DNA of 6,790 bases from positions 1-6,790 of the forward strand of contig JAPUHZ010000264.1 in NCBI GenBank assembly GCA_027297485.1, written 5' to 3'. A program made the position numbers and the translations under genes. Numbering within the stretch: the stretch's first letter is position 1; each line of letters opens with the position of its first letter. Origin of the DNA: Deltaproteobacteria bacterium (GTDB taxonomy: Bacteria > Desulfobacterota_B > Binatia > UBA9968). Shown one piece after another: positions 5,609 through 6,790 of the stretch. A model generated the notes under the pieces. That model was given only the letters and a program-made list of their open reading frames with translations, was not told the origin of the DNA and made no database searches.

Positions 5609-6520
5609 CTAGGCTTCCATTTGTGATTTTCTGCTCCGGGCACGAGGGCTGGGCTGAAGGAGACCGCGCTGCATTAAGGTCCTAAGCCTGTATCGGACAC
5701 CCGGGTAGGAGATCCCCACCCTAGCGGCGATCTCCTTAATTCTCAGCCTTGCTTGGGCAAGTTCGAGAAGCTGCTCGTCGCTGACGCGTCGCCTGCCATT
5801 TGGCGGGCAACCAGGTGGCGAAGGGACTTCGATGCCACGTCGCCGGAGTTTCTCAAAGCGCTGGGAGACAGCGTTCACCGTCATCCCCGTACGGGCTGCG
5901 ATCTCACTCGGCCAGAGGCCAGCTTCCCGAAAGGCCAGGAGCTCGGCAGTGGGTACCGGGCGTTGCAGAGGAGGTTGCAACCCCAAGGCGATGAGGCGGC
6001 CGCGTAAGTATGGAGCGTTCCTCAGCCCCAACCGTGTAGCGATCTCCTTCATGGTTAAACCTTCTGCTGCTACTGCTCGAAGCGTCTCATCTTCCACTTT
6101 TTTCCGTGCCGCCACGCGCCATCCTGCCGCTATGCGCTCGCGCACTTTAGCGGCATTTTTTAGCCTTGCCTCCCGCCGATAGCTACGAGGATATCGCCGG
6201 GAAGCCTCTTGGGCTTTTAAGAACGCGTCGGGTGGGCTCTTGGAGTACAGATCCATAGCCAAGGCTCTTTCCCTATACGCCTGCACGAGGGCCGGGATCA
6301 TGAGCGCGGTCTCGCGGTTGTAACCCCAGGCTTGCTTGTAAGGATCTACCTCCATGCTATGTTTGAGGCGTAGATGCAGACCGAGGGCGCGGTGAATTGT
6401 GCCGCATTCCAGACAGACCACGCCATCTTCCCGGATCGCTTCAAGGAAATGGGCGCGATAGTATTCAAGCTCCCTGGGAGACACTGAGCCCATTTGCGCT
6501 GTACGTGGCATAGTCGCCAC
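5609..6520 (-). CDS. Ros/MucR-type zinc finger protein with three HTH-like modules
   Basis: 303 residues from a GTG at 6520; ATG codons at 6511 and 6493 are alternatives, and none has a clear ribosome binding site. Residues 30-90 match the Ros/MucR domain: C36-x2-C39-x9-H49-x4-H54 is exactly the prokaryotic Ros finger spacing, followed by a PYKQAWGYNRETALMIP segment like the MucR tail. A basic linker (about 105-142) is followed by three helix-turn-helix-like repeats near 146-181 (LTMKEIATRLGL), 192-230 (LWPSEIAARTGM) and 249-288 (LRIKEIAARVGI). The C-terminus is rich in Arg, Ser and Lys. It is almost certainly a DNA-binding protein; Ros/MucR proteins are usually about 140-190 residues and repress surface polysaccharide and virulence genes in alphaproteobacteria. 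The triple extension suggests a multi-site binder, or recognition of repeated DNA as in mobile elements. The target is unknown. It converges on the SagB-like gene. Confidence 0.8.
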   Translation of the reverse strand: MATMPRTAQMGSVSPRELEYYRAHFLEAIREDGVVCLECGTIHRALGLHLRLKHSMEVDPYKQAWGYNRETALMIPALVQAYRERALAMDLYSKSPPDAFLKAQEASRRYPRSYRREARLKNAAKVRERIAAGWRVAARKKVEDETLRAVAAEGLTMKEIATRLGLRNAPYLRGRLIALGLQPPLQRPVPTAELLAFREAGLWPSEIAARTGMTVNAVSQRFEKLRRRGIEVPSPPGCPPNGRRRVSDEQLLELAQARLRIKEIAARVGISYPGVRYRLRTLMQRGLLQPSPRARSRKSQMEA

Positions 6521-6525
6521 TGTAC
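6501..6525 (-). promoter_or_regulatory. Inverted repeat over the start of the zinc-finger gene
   Basis: On the + strand GTAC-GTGGC (6501-6509) mirrors GCCAC-T-GTAC (6516-6525), with a 6-nt centre and one extra T. Nine base pairs are possible. The GTG start codon (6518-6520) lies inside one arm and the alternative ATG (6509-6511) at the centre edge. It could be an autoregulatory operator, or an mRNA hairpin hiding the start region. Inference from position only. Confidence 0.4.
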
Positions 6526-6560
6526 ACCAATCTTTCTATTTTTTCAGCAGCGAGCAGAAT

Positions 6561-6790
6561 GGCTTATCAAAAAATGAAGCCTGACCGTATGCCGAGGAAG
6601 CGGTGCAACTTGCCGGTTAAAGTCCGGTCCGGGGAATTATCGGTACACCCTGGTAGCAAAGATCCGGTTTGTGGGGTGACCCACAAGGCTAAGTGGATCG
6701 AGAAAACTTCTATAAGGAGGATTGCAAACTCGCAGGCCGTACCACCAGGGAACCCATAGAGCCTCGTGACTTGTAAATTGAGAGTGCCGA
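6561..6790 (+). ncRNA. Structured RNA, possibly group II intron domain I (cut by window end)
   Basis: No convincing protein is seen here, but pairing is dense. GGCTT (6561-6565) pairs with AAGCC (6577-6581). TTGTGGG (6669-6675) and CCCACAA (6680-6686) form a perfect 7-bp stem with a GTGA tetraloop of the GNRA class. Around it GATCC (6661-6665) pairs with GGATC (6695-6699), leaving an uneven internal loop with GGCTAAGT that resembles one strand (CCTAAG) of the 11-nt tetraloop receptor. CCCTGGT (6648-6654) pairs with ACCAGGG (6744-6750) as a closing long-range helix. The phrases GGAAGCGGTGCAAC, TATAAGGAGG and AGGGAACCC recall group II intron domain I. No GTGYG intron 5' end is found upstream, so it may be a 5'-truncated or divergent copy; domains II-VI and any reverse transcriptase would lie beyond 6790. 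Structure is fairly likely; the intron identity is a memory-based inference. Confidence 0.4.

Noticed and set aside
5753..6182. Several + strand open frames inside the zinc-finger gene
   Set aside because: They are antisense shadows of a gene with a clear Cys2His2 finger and HTH repeats; their products are Arg/Ser-rich without motifs and lack ribosome binding sites.
6559..6759. 66-aa open frame on the + strand
   Set aside because: There is no ribosome binding site before the ATG, the composition is not protein-like for any family I know, and the same bases form nested RNA stems, so structured RNA is the better reading.

Overview
The window reads as part of a bacterial chromosome of moderate GC content. 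It carries a SUF-type iron-sulfur (Fe-S) cluster assembly locus on the + strand, then a stand-alone flavoprotein gene, then a convergent regulator gene and an apparently structured RNA at the right edge. The host is a non-model bacterium. SufS-SufU with long and short SufT proteins, an RpoD-like factor of about 519 residues and a Ros/MucR-type finger protein would fit a lineage such as NC10/Methylomirabilota or Nitrospirota. That placement is a guess from gene style, not from any marker in the window.

Left block (1-3604, + strand). The 3' end of sufS (cysteine desulfurase, catalytic Cys visible) overlaps sufU by one base in TAATG. Two tandem MIP18/DUF59 proteins follow: a long SufT (185 aa) and a short SufT-like protein (106 aa). 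After a 138-nt leader comes a primary-type sigma factor, whose stop codon overlaps the start of a CGFS monothiol glutaredoxin. SufS supplies persulfide sulfur, SufU relays it, SufT proteins help mature Fe-S targets, and CGFS glutaredoxins bind and hand on [2Fe-2S] clusters. The block is therefore one Fe-S biogenesis neighbourhood with a sigma factor embedded in it.

Middle block (3605-5415). A 239-nt non-coding leader contains an imperfect 11-bp stem-loop and a 12-bp palindrome. It precedes a 523-aa double-nitroreductase-domain protein of the SagB/thiazole-oxidase type. No YcaO cyclodehydratase, E1-like partner or convincing peptide precursor accompanies it here, so its substrate is unknown.

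Right block (5416-6790). A minus-strand gene encodes a Ros/MucR-type zinc finger (C-x2-C-x9-H-x4-H) joined to three helix-turn-helix-like modules. A 25-nt inverted repeat covers its start region. To its right, 6561-6790 looks like structured RNA: a 7-bp stem with a GTGA (GNRA) tetraloop inside longer-range pairings. It resembles domain I of a group II intron and is cut by the window edge. This part looks accessory, whereas the left block looks like core chromosome.
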